64,000 bases of DNA from Mrakia gelida (GCA_024345305.1 BRON01000011.1:310001-374000); one strand, 5' to 3'; shown: positions 53,029-64,000, counted from the stretch's first letter. Numbers and translations: made by a program. Notes: generated by a model not told the origin, from the sequence alone.

Positions 53029-55882
53029 CTAACTCCTCCCACCCCACGACCACTCCGCCGCTGCACGATCCTCCTTCAACCAAGCGGCAGCGATCTCGTT
53101 GGATTTCCATACCCTCATGTGCAGGTCGTCCGAGACGGAGGCGAACTGCGTGAAGCGAAGCGAACGAAGCAAAAAAACGAGCGAGAACGAAACAAAGTCA
53201 GCTTCAACGCGTCTCCCCTCTCTCCCTCTCCCAAAGAAACGAATCGACTCACCCCCTCCCCTCCCCAGTCAACACACCCAATCTCCCTCCCACCCTCATC
53301 CGCCTTCAGCACAATCCCCTCCCTCTCCCTCTTCCCACACCCACCCGTTCCCGCCCAACTCCCTCCCACCTCCCAGAGATGAACCCTCCCCCTCGCTGAG
53401 CCCGAGACGAGGTATCGACCGCAGGGGGAGATGGAGAGGCGGGAGTAGAAGGTTACGCGGAGGGAGGGGTGGGTGTAGAACTTGTCGGGGGAGATGGAAG
53501 GGGTGGAGAGGGAGAGGGGGGAGTGGAGATGGACTCTGGAGGAGGCGAACGGAAGAAAGACGAGCGGGGGAGTCAGTTCGGGAGAGAAACAGAGCAGGCG
53601 GAGGGGGGAGAGGAGGGTAGGCGTACTTGTTATCCGTTCCAAGGGCATAGATGAGATCTCCTTCCTTGCTGAGGCACATGTTCGCGATCCCGTGAGGTCG
53701 TCCTCGTGCCATGAGCGTGCTGCTTGATCCGAAGGAGGAAGAGGTGGCAGAGAAGGTAGGGTCGTGAGACTCTTCGGCGGCGGGAGCGGGGTAGCCTTTG
53801 AGTTTGGTATAGGAGCCGTGGGTTCGGAGATCCCAGAGCTTGATGATGCTAGCGACGACGCGAGACCGAAAGAGAGGAAGGGTCAGCGAGGGTCAACGAG
53901 AAGAATGAAGACAAGAAGAGGCAACTCACCCATCTCCAGTTCCACATGAAGCGATGGTGTGAGCTCGTTGAGGGATGTAGAGGATCGAGGTTGGAGATCG
54001 GGTGGCGGTTCGCTGAAGGGAGTGGGGACGCGTCGAAGGTCAGCTTCGAGTCTAACGAGGGAACGAGAGAAGTCACTGTGGACTCACAGCGGAAGCAGCA
54101 GGAGCCTTCTTCTGGCCAGGTTCTCCATGAGCGTGTCGAACGGTGTTGACGGGGAGCCTTTCGCCTCCAGCAGATTCTGGAACGAAAGCGAAGACGAAGG
54201 TCAGCTTGCTGTTCGAGTCGAAGGACGCGTTGCGACGACGGTGGGAAGACGAAGACTCACTCGAACTCGACCCAGGTCCTCTGGCCCTCTTCTTCGGCTG
54301 ATCAGCTTCACAAGACTTCCGTCCCTCTCGAAGATCGTAGACGTTGATGTGTCCGTCTCGAGCTGCTGAGGCGAGGATGTCTGGAGGGAGCGAGTGACGA
54401 GAGAAGACGCGACGAGTCAGCTCAGGTCGTCGACGAGCGGAGGGATGGAGCAGGAGAGGAGAGGAGGAACGTACTGGGATTAGAGGGGTCCCAGATGGTC
54501 GTCTTGACACTGCTGGTGTGACCTTTGAGGGTAGCGAGGGTCTGTTGAGTCTCGACGTCGATGACCAGCGAGACTTGAGCTCCAGACGAGGTGACCTGCG
54601 GAGAGGCGAAGGAAGAGGGAAACGAAGCGAGGTCAGCTTCATGGGCGGTCTTTAACTCTAGTCACGTGTCGAAAGAAGAAGTGGCGAAGTGAAAGAAGAG
54701 AGGGGAAGGAGAGAGAGGACGAACGATCTGCGAGTCGTCCGGCGACCACTTCAAATCGAAGATCGCGTTCTCGTGCGGGCGATGAGACTTCCGGGTGTGT
54801 TCTGTCGACACGGAGCTCAGACGAGCATGGTCAGCTCACGTCTTCACCACTCAAAGAGAGAGAAAGTAGACTCACCTCGATCCCACTGAGTGTTCTTCCC
54901 CGCGTCGATGAACTCCAACCCTCCCTCCTCCGAACCCAACGCCATGATCTGTCGACCTCCGTTCTTGGCAGCTGCACCAGTCGAGCCCAAAAGATCAACT
55001 TACGCTCTTCTTTCGGGTAGAAGATGAAGAGCAAGATGGTACTGACCATTCGAGAACTGGCAAACGAACACCGGAGCGAAATCACCATGAAGGAACGAAG
55101 GCATCCTGTAGAGGTCGTCCGAGTGGGAGGTGACGATACTGGAGGGGTAGTAGTCGAGAGTGGATACTGCAGAACCCAGAAACACACAGAATCAGTCTCC
55201 AACCTCGGCTCAAAAGCGAGCGAACGACGAGAAAGAAGGAAGGGAAGAGGAACGAACCATTCGACGGCAACCCTTGAGCTCCCCTCCTCCTCCCTCCCAT
55301 GCCTCTCGAGCTCAAAAACTCCATAGCTCCCATCGACCTCCCCACCTGTCCAGATCCATATCGATTCGATCCAGCAGGCATCCTGAACCCCTTTCTCCCC
55401 TCGTTCTCCAGTTCTCCCTCCCCTTCCTCGACCTCGCGTCCCGAGCTCATCGACTCTGACTCAACTCCTTCCATCCTCCTCTCCTCCTCCTCCCACTCTC
55501 GCTCCTGCTCCTCCACCTCCATCTTCTTCACTTCCGACATCCTAGCCTTCTTTCTCCCACCGGAGGATGGGCCAGCCACCAACCCCCCTCTCCTCTCTTC
55601 CTCGTCAAGCTCGTCGTCGTCGAAGCCACCCATGCGGAAGAGCTCGCCTCGAACGGGAGAGCTCATCATCCCTCCTCCTGGTGTACGAGGAAGGGAGAAC
55701 CCTGGACTGGAAGAGGGGATACCGCCATGTTGGAGGGAAGGTGGGGAAGAGGGAGCGAGGAGGAGTTGGTTGGTGATGTCGATGAAGGGAGCACGACGAG
55801 AGTGGGAGGTGGAGGAGGGCGAGGAAGGGGAGGAGGAACACGAAGCTGAGGTGGAGGAGGATTGCTTGTTGGTGGTGAACAT
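53029..55882 (-). CDS. WD40 protein, Cdt2/DTL-like substrate receptor
   Basis: Eleven exons: 55882-55258, 55166-55047, 54971-54876, 54801-54725, 54595-54475, 54380-54261, 54176-54088, 54012-53930, 53848-53627, 53535-53253, 53145-53029; 650 aa, phases consistent. About 210 disordered N-terminal residues (Ser/Glu/Arg-rich) precede WD repeats: HENAIFDLKWSPDDSQIVTSS, LKGHTSSVKTTIWDPSNPNILAS followed by DGHINVYDLR, IIKLWDLRTHGSY, ISPCGRYLVSGSARGRVHLW, and a final FASVSDDLHMRVW. The HENAIFDL...TLKGHTSSVK...RDGHINVYDLR order fits Cdt2/DTL, the CRL4 receptor that targets Cdt1 and other PCNA-bound proteins in S phase. The orthology is inferred from motif order only. Confidence 0.78.
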
Positions 55883-56335
55883 CGTCGACTCAAGAGGTGG
55901 CCCAGGGAGAAAAGGAGGGAAGAGAAGCGAGGGGGAGTGGGTGGCGAGTGGCGACCTCGATGCTGGTTGGTTGGTGAGGGGAGAAGGAGAGGGAGAGGAG
56001 GGAAGGAAGGGGAGATGCTCGATTTTGGGCACAGTCTGCACGCGACGGACCCACTTTTGTTCTGCGCGGATTTTACGCGTTCCGGGCTTGGTCAACGCGA
56101 AAATTTGCGCTCGATCGACAGAGAAGAGTCGAACGTATCTGTAGGTATCGAAAAAGACGCGTTTCGAGCAGTTTTTCGGGACAGAAAAGCCAGGAAGAGG
56201 GAGAGGGAACGAGCTCATTTCGAGAAATCGAGGTCCCCGACTTCGACCCGCCAGGGCGCGACGCGAGCTTCTTCTAGAAGAACGACGCGACTCTTCTCTT
56301 CCTTCTCGCAGAGATCTGATTCGCAAGGATATCGA
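55883..56335. other. Intergenic, 453 bp
   Basis: Upstream of the WD40 gene (minus) and downstream of ARH1 (minus). GACGCGTTTCG near 56158 is a variant of the ACGCGT motif common in this window. No gene seen. Confidence 0.5.
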
Positions 56336-58198
56336 TCAAGTAAGGACCTCCAGCATCCTCTCCACATCCACAAACTTCTCCGCCGTCTTCCCCTTCTCCT
56401 CCCCTTTCGCCCTCTCCGTCTCTTCGATCCTCTTCCACTCCTCGTAATCTATCACTCGTCCCTCCCTACTCCCACCGCTTCCAGCACCCTTCGCTGCTTC
56501 GATATCCGGAGGTGCGCCTGGGGAGGGGCTGGGGTTCAGTCCTCCGATGCGTTTTGAGGAGGAGGAGAGGGCGGGTTGGGTGGTGGTGGTGGAAGTGAAG
56601 TCGGAGAGGAGGAGGTCGATGGTGGAGTAGGAGTCGTACATCGTCGAAGCGATCACTCCGACGGGTCCTCGGGAGGCCCAGCCTGAGGTGTAGGTGTTGG
56701 GAATCTGAAGGAGGAACGCGACGATCAGGTCAGTTCGTTGAGCGACGCGTTGAAGGAGAAAGGGAGGAGACGAGACGCGACTCACAGGTTGACCTTCCGC
56801 GTTGACTACCCTTCCACCCAAGTTCCTCACTCTCCCCTTCCTCTCGTCAAACGGAACCATGTCCCCAGCACCCTCAATCCCCTCAGACCGATATCCCACG
56901 CTCTCGATGACCATGTCCGTCGCGACTTCAATTTCCTCCCCCGTCAGCATCGCCAGCGTCGGCGGAGGAGTCTGATCTGGTTGATGAGGAGGCGCAGTCG
57001 ATACCGGCAGGGGAGGAGCGAGGAGTCTGTTGAGCCCGTAAGTGATGGAGGTGATGGGAGAAGGTGGACTCGAACTCGACGGAGGGTTGTACGAAAGTGG
57101 TGTCCGGAGGAACGAGAGCTTGAACGTTTTGGTCTTCTCTCCCTTGGACGTACTCCCCTTCGCCATCAACCCTAAGATCCTCTTCCTCATCCTCTCCTCG
57201 GTCCCTCCGATCCTAGCAACCTCCTTCTCAGCCTCAGCTCTCAACTCCTCCCCTCCTCCCAGCTCGAACGCGACTCCTTCCAGAGCCATCATCTCCCTGA
57301 ACTCCTTCGTCGTGAACGCAACCTGACCAGGTCCTCGTCGACCTACGACCTCGACTGTCTCGACCTTCGAGGACCGCAAAACCTCCAAAACGGACTCAGG
57401 GACGTCCGTGCCCTTCAGCCCATCAGCTCCCTTGAGTAAGATCCGAGCACAATCGAGCGCGACGTTTCCTTGTCCGATGATGGTGACGTGTTTGGTCTTG
57501 TCGAGAGCTGGGAAGAGGTGGGAGTGAGCTGGGTGGCCGTTGTACCAGGAGACGAAGGCCAGAGCTGGGTGGACGTTTTGGAGGGGGGTAGGGGAGGTCG
57601 CTGAGTTTTGGAGGTTGGGAAGGGAGGCTGAGGAGGAGGATCCGTGTGAGAGGAGCAGATGAGTGTAGTAAGGTAGGATGGTCGAGAGGGGGATGTGGAG
57701 AGAGTGAGGGTAAGTGTAGGGTGAAGGGGAGGAGGAAGTCGAAGTCGAAGTCGAACGAGAGGGGGAAGATGGTGGTGGGCTTCCAATGGAGACGTTTCCG
57801 AAGAACTGAAAGCGAGGATCGTTCGCGAGCAAGTCGAACTTGTGTTGGACGTTCTGGAGATTCAAGCGAGAGCGACGGATCAGCGATCAAGCTCAGCGTG
57901 AAGGAGGTGGAGGAAGAAGGAGGAGCGAATGGAAGGAAGGAGAAATCGAGCTCACTTTAACTTCTGGATGGTCTGGAGCAACTCCATACCTCACCAGTCC
58001 ATGAGGAGTCGGTAGCCTTTCGTAGACGTGAACCTCGACGTCCTTGCCTTGTGGAGAGTCTATAGGAAGTTGAGAGAGGAGCCGGGAGGCGGCGTAGAAA
58101 CCCGAAGGACCTCCTCCGATGATGGCCAGCTTCAGAGGTCTCGACGACGTGGAGGAGGAAGAAGCGACCGCCGAAAACCGAGGGATAGATAAACGCAT
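56336..58198 (-). CDS. ARH1: NADPH:adrenodoxin oxidoreductase (mitochondrial)
   Basis: Exons 58198-57956, 57853-56786, 56704-56336; 559 aa, phases consistent. An N-terminal presequence-like stretch ([16 protein letters not shown]) precedes the FAD-binding [18 protein letters not shown] motif, then [30 protein letters not shown], typical of the family. The NADP site is [19 protein letters not shown] with [17 protein letters not shown]-terminal [15 protein letters not shown] motif follows. ARH1 passes electrons from NADPH to ferredoxin for Fe-S cluster and heme A synthesis in the matrix. A long insert (about residues 105-160, Ser/Pro-rich) is atypical. Divergent from LSG1. Confidence 0.92.
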
Positions 58199-58551
58199 CT
58201 AGAGAGAAGATGGGAGTGGGACGAGATTGGCGGGCAGCTCGTTGAGCGCTGAGAGGTAGTCGTGGGTTGAGGAAAAGAAGGGAGATGGGTGAGCTCGAGC
58301 TTGACCGAGCTCACTTTCGCTTCTCCGCCTTCGTCGGAGAGCTGGAGTCCTTTTCGGACGCATTTTTGGAGAACTTTCGGATAGAGGCGAGTCTATAGGA
58401 ATCGGCCAGTTCACACTCTCTCACGACCCACGAGTTTGTGTTATAAAACCGTAGGAGAGGCCGACTCGACTCGCCCTGACGACGAGAGGATTTCGACGAT
58501 TTTGAGTCGAGCTCACCTCACCGCCAAACCACCACTCCTTCCTCCTCCACC
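58199..58551. promoter_or_regulatory. Bidirectional promoter of ARH1 and LSG1
   Basis: 353 bp. A TATA-like TTATAAAACC lies at about 58440-58449, roughly 105 bp upstream of the LSG1 ATG. Upstream introns of LSG1 are possible but not proven. Confidence 0.5.
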
Positions 58552-61383
58552 ATGGTAAGTTTCGCACTCTTTCTCTCGCATAGGAGCCTAGACTGACCCT
58601 TCATCTTCGTTCTTGCAGCCTCCCCGATCTCGTAAGGACAACAACGGTCTCGGAAGAGCCATCATCAAGAACAAGATCAAGGTCGCAGCTCAAGAGCCAG
58701 ACGACCTCACAGTACGTTCCCTTCCTTCCTTCCCTCCTTTGAGCTGCCAACAAGAGCTGACCTTAACTTTTACCTACTCTTCTACTCTCTTCTAGCACAC
58801 TCGAGAAGACGGAGATCACCTCAAGTCTGTCACTCACGAGGGAGACTTGGACGAGTTCCTCAACACCGCTCAGCTCGCTGCTACCGACTTCACTGCTGGT
58901 CAGTCTCTCCCTCCTTTATACTCGTATCTGAGCCCTCGATGAAGCTGACAATTTCATGTTTCCTTCTACGTTCCCAGAACGACAAAACGTCAAGATCATC
59001 ACCGCTCCCGACTCTGGACCCTCCTCCGCTCCCAACCCTTACCTCCTCTCCTCCCAGGAAGAGAAGGACACCCTCCAGCTTCACGGGAAGTGGCGAGATA
59101 AGCTCCGAGTGCCTCGACGACCGGTGTGGGACAAGGGAATGACCGCTAGGGAGTTGGAGCGAAGTGAGAGGGATGCGTTCTTGGACTGGAGGCGAGGTCT
59201 CGCTGAGTGAGCTTCTTCTTCCCTTCCCTCCCTCCCTCTCCTTTCCACCTTGACCTCGAGTCTCTACTTCGAGGAGCCTCTCGCTGACCAACACTCCTTC
59301 CCATCTTCACCATCATCATCTCACTCCACACCTCTCCCTATCACTCTACTCGCCACCCTTCTCTCTTAGTCTCTCCGAGAGCCACAACCTCCTCCTCACG
59401 CCCTTCGAGCGAAATCTCGAGGTCTGGCGTCAACTCTGGAGAGTCCTCGAGCGATCGCATCTCGTCGTGCAGATCGTCGATGGACGTAATCCCGAAGGGT
59501 TCAGGTGTGGAGATCTCGAGGACTACGTGTCGAGTTTGGACGTCGAGGGAAGGGCTGTTGGAAAGGGAGCTGAGGGAAACCTCGAGGGAGGAAAGAGGAG
59601 GACGCTGTTGCTCATCAACAAGGCTGATTTGCTGACGCTGGAGCAGAGGTACGTCTCACATCTCTTCTTAGCGGTCCGGGGATGGGTTTGAAGAGGAGAG
59701 GAAGAGCTGATGCTCATCTCTCGTCGCGTTCTTCTCGATTCGCAGACGTCAATGGGCCGACCACTTCGACTCGAAAGGCCTTCGATACGCCTTCTTCTCG
59801 GCTCTCAACGCTTCCCAACTTCAGCTTGAGGCCGCTGCCGCCGCCGAAGCCGCTCGACTCGCTGAGGAGGCTCCATCGTCGGACGAGGAATCGGAGGAGG
59901 AGGAGGAGTCGGACGAGGAGGACGCTCAGGTTTCGCGACCCGTCGGAGGAATCCACGGAGTCGGAGAGATCAACCCTTCGAAGGAGGAGGAGGCAGCCAA
60001 GTGGGAGCCGAAACCTGATGAGCAGAGGGCTGTCGAGGGTTACCAGGAGAGGACGAGGGTGTTGGGAGTGCTGGAGCTGGAGGAGCTGTTCTTGACCGAG
60101 TCGCCCGATCTCAACGGTGAGCTTTCGTCTTCCTCCCTCTCCCTTTCTCGTCTCGACTCTCGCTGACTCCTCTCCTTCTCGCTCTTCTCCCTCAGACTTC
60201 GTCACCCAATTCCAACCTCGTCGTCCCTCGAAGCTCGTCGTCGGTCTCGTCGGATACCCCAACGTCGGAAAGTCGTCGACCATCAACGCCCTCCTCGGTG
60301 GAAAGCGAGTCTCTGTCTCAGCCACTCCAGGAAAGACGAAGCACTTCCAAACGCTCATCTTCACGGAGGAGATCACCCTTTGCGATTGCCCAGGACTTGT
60401 CTTCCCTCAGTTCGCCACCTCCAAGGCCGAGCTGGTCTGCGACGGAGTGCTGCCCATCGATCAGATGAAGGAGTACACCGCGCCGATGGAGTTGGTTTGC
60501 AGGAGGGTGCCGAGGGAGGTGTTGGAGGGAACGTATGCGATTCGGATAGAGGTTAGGGAGATCGAGGATGGAGGAACTGGAAAGGTTGGGTCGGAGGACT
60601 TCTTGTCGAGTTATGCCAGTGAGTTGCTCTCGTCGCGTCGCGTCTCGTCTCGTCTTTCTCTCGAGAAACCACCTCGCTGACTCCCTTCTTCTTCGTCTTT
60701 CTCTCTCTCCAGTCGCCCGAGGATTCACCCGAGCCTCCTTCGGTCTTCCCGATACCTCTCGAGCGGCTCGATACGTCCTCAAAGACTACGTCAACGCCAA
60801 ACTCCTCTACTGCCACCCTCCTCCCGGCGTCGACGCTAACGACTTCAACGCCGAGTCTCGCGAAGCCGCTCTCCTCCAGTACATCGGCAAGAAGAAGGCT
60901 CCTACCACCCGAGTCGGAGGAAAGGCCGACACCTTCGTCAAGGCCGCTCCCGAACTCGCTCCCCTCCCCACCCACGACGACGCTGGAAACCTTCTCGACA
61001 TCGCTCCCGGAACCACCAAGGAGCAGCAACGAATCTTCTCCTCCATCCCCGGAAAGGCCGACAACAGACCTTCGCAACCCATGTCCAACATCTCGAGGAA
61101 CATCGACGGAGTCTTCTTCAAGGAGGACGATACTCGACTTGAGGGACGACCGAGGACGAAGGGAACGACGGCGAGCATCGAGGGATCGGAAGGGTTCTCG
61201 AGACCTAGGATGTACCCTGTTCAGAACCAGATTGGAGACGATGGATTGCCTTTGGCGGCGGATAGGGCGGCGAGGTTGGCGGAGGTGAAGGCGTTGGAGG
61301 AGAGGAGGGAGAGTGGGAAGGCGACGAAGAAACACTTCAAAACGAAGAAGTCGAAGAGTCGGTCTGGAGCGGGGTACGATTAG
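58552..61383 (+). CDS. LSG1: Large-subunit GTPase 1 (60S ribosome biogenesis)
   Basis: Eight exons: 58552-58554, 58619-58711, 58796-58898, 58978-59206, 59370-59648, 59746-60116, 60196-60618, 60713-61383; 723 aa, phases consistent. Circularly permuted GTPase order: NKxD (LLINKADLL) comes first, then GYPNVGKSSTINAL (P-loop) and DCPGL (G3). The N terminus GLGRAIIKNKIK and the RRPVWDKGMTARELERSERDAFLDWRR block are family hallmarks, and the C-terminal tail is very basic (KKHFKTKKSKSRS). An acidic linker (SDEESEEEEESDEED) sits between the G4 and G1 halves. LSG1 releases Nmd3 from cytoplasmic pre-60S particles. The first coding exon is just the ATG. Confidence 0.95.
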
Positions 61384-61660
61384 ATAGTCTGGATCTTTTC
61401 GGGCGTTTGGTTTCGATGTTGTTTTTACCGTTCATTCCTTCGTTCGTTCGCTTCTTTGTTATGATTTCGAGGATGAATCTTCCTTGCTCGTCGCTCGAGA
61501 AACGTTCGAACCGAAACGAGAAGACGCGTCAAGATCGCTTCCGTCTTTCTTCTCCTTTCTCCGGAGGTAGCTGAGCAGCGTCTCGTAGTCCAGTATCGTT
61601 CCAACGAAGCGGTATAGAAGCGAAAGCAAGAACAGGTCCTCTACGGTGAGGGTGCGCAAA

Positions 61661-61902
61661 CTACTCGATCGACGCGTCCTCCTCCATCGCTCCGTCTTCC
61701 CCCACCACCCTCGCTCGGAAAAGGACGCACGATAACTTGGAGGTTGAGACCTCGAGATCCCAATTAATCAAGTCTTCCTTCTCGATAGGAATCGTCTTCT
61801 CCTCCCTCCCGTCCTTGAACTCCAGAACCAAATCCATCTCCACCTCCCCTGGGAGGATGATGGATAGATAGTCGTCGAATGAGTCTAGTAGATCGGGCGT
61901 CG
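61661..61902 (-). CDS. Orphan coding exon (3' end of an unresolved minus-strand gene)
   Basis: An open, protein-like frame of about 80 residues reading DLLDSFDDYLSIILPGEVEMD... with EFKDGREEKTIPIEKEDLINWDLEV and ending GAMEEDASIE. A weak acceptor (CATAAG) lies at its 5' edge. Upstream exons could not be joined convincingly. It might be the 3' exon of the 62-63 kb gene or a separate small gene. No family recognised. Confidence 0.4.
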
Positions 61903-62095
61903 CTTATGGATTGACCGAAATGGCTCTACTTTCGAGGAGATGTAGGGAAGGAGGCGAAAACCTCGACGCGTCGCGTCGCCGTCGAGTTCGATTTCGTTCG
62001 CTCTTGAAGTTGGAGCCTCTCTTCCTTGAGTACAGATCGCCGAAGCAGAACCATCATAGCATGACTTCCAGTATCAAAACCCTGCGACGGCATCA
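61903..62095. other. Short spacer between the orphan exon and the 62-63 kb gene
   Basis: Contains GACGCGTCGCGTCG near 61963. Could be an intron of a longer minus-strand gene; no CTGAC-type branch site was found near the acceptor. Confidence 0.35.
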
Positions 62096-63056
62096 TCACG
62101 AACGACAGCTCTCGATGGGGGAGTGATCAAAAAGCAAAGGCGAGCGAAGCGGAACCCATCCTGCGATGGCGACTTCCAAGCGAGTTCCCGAGATAACGAA
62201 CGCTTCACATGACCATCCAACCTGCAGTTCGATGGCCCTCTGGAGGGACGACAGGGTGGCTGAGAAGACGAGAAGCAAAGTGAGCGACGACGACGACGCA
62301 AGAGACGAGACGCCGCCTGACGCGCGACTCAAAGCTGAACTGACCGTCTTTCTCCTCAAGTTTGACTTCGATGTAGGTGAAGGGTGCTGCGAGTACCCAA
62401 ATCAGGATCTGTGCTCTCTACGAGCAAGTGAAGAAACAGGTACAGTAAGGTGGTCAATCAGCCTCACGAGAAAGAAGAAACTCGGGGGTGCGAGATGAAG
62501 ACGACTCCGGGACTTGCCTGTTCCTCCTTCGACATCTGTGCTCTGTGCTCAAGATGAGATGACGGAGACGATAGTTTGATACTCCGAAAAGCTTGGAGTG
62601 TCTTGCGAAGGCGGATTCGCTGCCTGCTGAGCGCCAGTAAACCTTCCGCTGCGTCGAGCTTACGTCGCTCGACCTCCTCCTCCTCCTCTTCCTCTTCTCC
62701 GCTGGAGGTTGAGCTCAAGCTGCCTTCCGGGGAGTAGATATGCAAGGCGAGGAATCTTCAGGAGACGAGGAAGAAAGGGGAGAGGAGGGCGAGCAGTCAG
62801 GTGAGCTTCAAGTGACTCCCACGTCACGTCGACGTCCTTGGTTCGAGATCTCGACGACTCACCGAGCAGTGAAAGTAGTGCAAGGGACCATAGGGCCCCT
62901 CCAGTGCGAGATGCAGCACTGCTGGATGTCGTGATCTGAAGGGAGGAGTCAGATCTCCTGCGATGAGGAGGAAGAGAAGGAAACAAACTCACCGAGCTCG
63001 AAACACGACGCGTCTCGGAGGTCGAGGCAGGAGGAAGAGGTGTTGCGCGAAGCCAT
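62096..63056 (-). CDS. Small protein of unknown function, paralog of the 46.5-47.6 kb gene
   Basis: Exons 63056-62993, 62935-62863, 62755-62518, 62417-62345, 62259-62096; 203 aa in the only chain that stays in phase throughout. Exon 3 carries a Glu run and LDAAEGLLALSRQ; exon 4 the hydrophobic ILIWVLAAPF; exon 5 (164 nt, as in the paralog) RLEVAIAGWVPLRS. The donor of exon 3 is GCAAGT, a GC-AG intron. Read in the paralog's frame, exons 1-2 instead give TLWLRATPL... and SAASRTGGALWSLALLSLLG, which resemble the paralog but do not join exon 3 in phase. The copy may therefore be frameshifted or use an unseen acceptor. Confidence 0.5.
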
Positions 63057-64000
63057 AGCGTAGAGACAGAGGGAGGGGAGAGCGATATATGTGGTTGGGG
63101 TTGGAAGGAGAGAAGAGAGAAGTAGGCAGCGAGTCGAGCGGATTTCGGCAAGACTGGCTAAGAACGACGAAACGATGTTCAAGGCAACATCAGCCTTGCG
63201 ATATTAGCTTCTGGGGTGATCGAAAGCCGAGCACTCAATTCGCAACATCGTCTCTGTCGTGTGGAGGTTGATTCCACAGCTTGGTTTCGAACAAAGCCCA
63301 CCCGAGCAAAAACGACGATCTTTGAACATTGTTTGGTTAAGTACACGACTGAGGCGATCGCGACGAGACGAGCGCTCTCTCCTGGTCTTCTATCATCTTC
63401 CGAGCGACACATCGAGGCTTCAGAAACTTGCCAAAGCGCTTCTTTCTTCAACGACGATAATAGAAGAGACGAAGCGAAGCGATCGCGGCTGACTCGACGC
63501 GTCCTCCCTCGCGCCTGACGACCCTCGTCTTCGCTTGCTGCGTTTTTCTTTTGCTCAGGTTTCGGGTGGAGAGGTGAAGTTTCTCCAACTCGAGCCGTAT
63601 CTTCTCGGTGCTGTCGAGGGGCTGATCTTGTGCGAGGAGTCGATTCGGTCGTCCACGACGCGTCCTCCTCCCTCTCCCTCCTCTCTCCCTCCCTCTCCCT
63701 CCTCTCCCTCTCCCCCCTTCTTTCCCCTCTCTCCCTCCCATCCTTTCCCAACCAACCACACGAACCAGATCAGAGAAACACAGACATAGCAGAATCCGAG
63801 TCGAGTCGAGTCTAGAGAAGATAAAGAGCCGAGAACTGAAAGCACGACGAGACGAGAACGAACGAAAGCAAAGTAGCAGAAGAAGGAGAGAGTCGAGCGA
63901 AAGCGAAGAGGGAAAGAGTCCAAAGTAAAGCAAAGAGAGAGAGGAGAACGAAGCAAAGTAGCAGAGAGTAAGAGCGAGACGGGAGAGGACGAGCAAAAAC
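63057..64000. other. Terminal region without a recognised gene
   Basis: Upstream region of the 62-63 kb gene, then a strong polypyrimidine tract (about 63659-63735) and a purine-rich stretch to the window end with AGCAAAGTAGCAGA-like strings repeated near 63866 and 63951. Probably promoter or 5' UTR of a gene beyond the window. GACGCGTC near 63495 and 63658. Confidence 0.45.

Noticed and set aside
1..64000. tRNA, rRNA, CRISPR arrays, transposons or terminal repeats
   Set aside because: None could be supported: no T-loop/anticodon arrangement, no spaced repeat array, no transposase or reverse-transcriptase motif and no long inverted or direct repeats beyond the gene duplications listed.

Overview
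The window is nuclear DNA of an intron-dense fungus, most likely a basidiomycete yeast of the Microbotryomycetes type (Rhodotorula/Sporobolomyces relatives). This is inferred from the gene content, many short introns (mostly 60-100 nt, GTGAGT/GTRNGT donors, a CTGAC-like branch point, CAG acceptors), moderately high GC and C/T-rich promoters. Gene models were joined by eye from splice sites and reading phase. Exon coordinates may be off by a base or two.

Layout. 0-12 kb: a bHLH regulator (its 5' end may lie outside the window), a tandem pair of paralogs of unknown function, a glutathione S-transferase and, divergently, a 16-exon Zn2Cys6 regulator. 12-20 kb: a damaged MYND-finger gene, an unknown gene, a multi-pass membrane protein and a second damaged MYND gene. 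20-26 kb: divergent RPA43 (RNA polymerase I) and CSN2 (COP9 signalosome). 26-39.7 kb: two divergent MYND/F-box gene pairs, with an unknown gene and a carnitine acetyltransferase between them. 39.8-46.3 kb: a seven-helix receptor and an ABC1/UbiB-family atypical kinase. 46.5-50 kb: a small membrane-type gene and a third, inverted MYND/F-box pair whose F-box half is a relic. 50-61.4 kb: housekeeping genes NUDCD1-like, Cdt2/DTL-like WD40, ARH1 and LSG1. 61.6-63.1 kb: an orphan exon and a paralog of the 46.5-kb gene.

The most unusual content is a local family of C-terminal MYND-finger proteins: five genes plus one relic. Three of the genes sit head-to-head with an F-box gene across a 184-187 bp intergenic region that carries a conserved CACGTG box. 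Two MYND copies are intact (26.3-27.6 kb, 48.6-49.9 kb). The other three carry a nonsense codon or a frameshift, and all three F-box partners carry a frameshift or nonsense lesion. This looks like a lineage-specific paired system undergoing duplication and decay. Its function cannot be read from the sequence.

A second window-wide feature is the palindrome GACGCGTC, seen by eye about three dozen times, mostly inside introns just upstream of the branch point and in UTRs.
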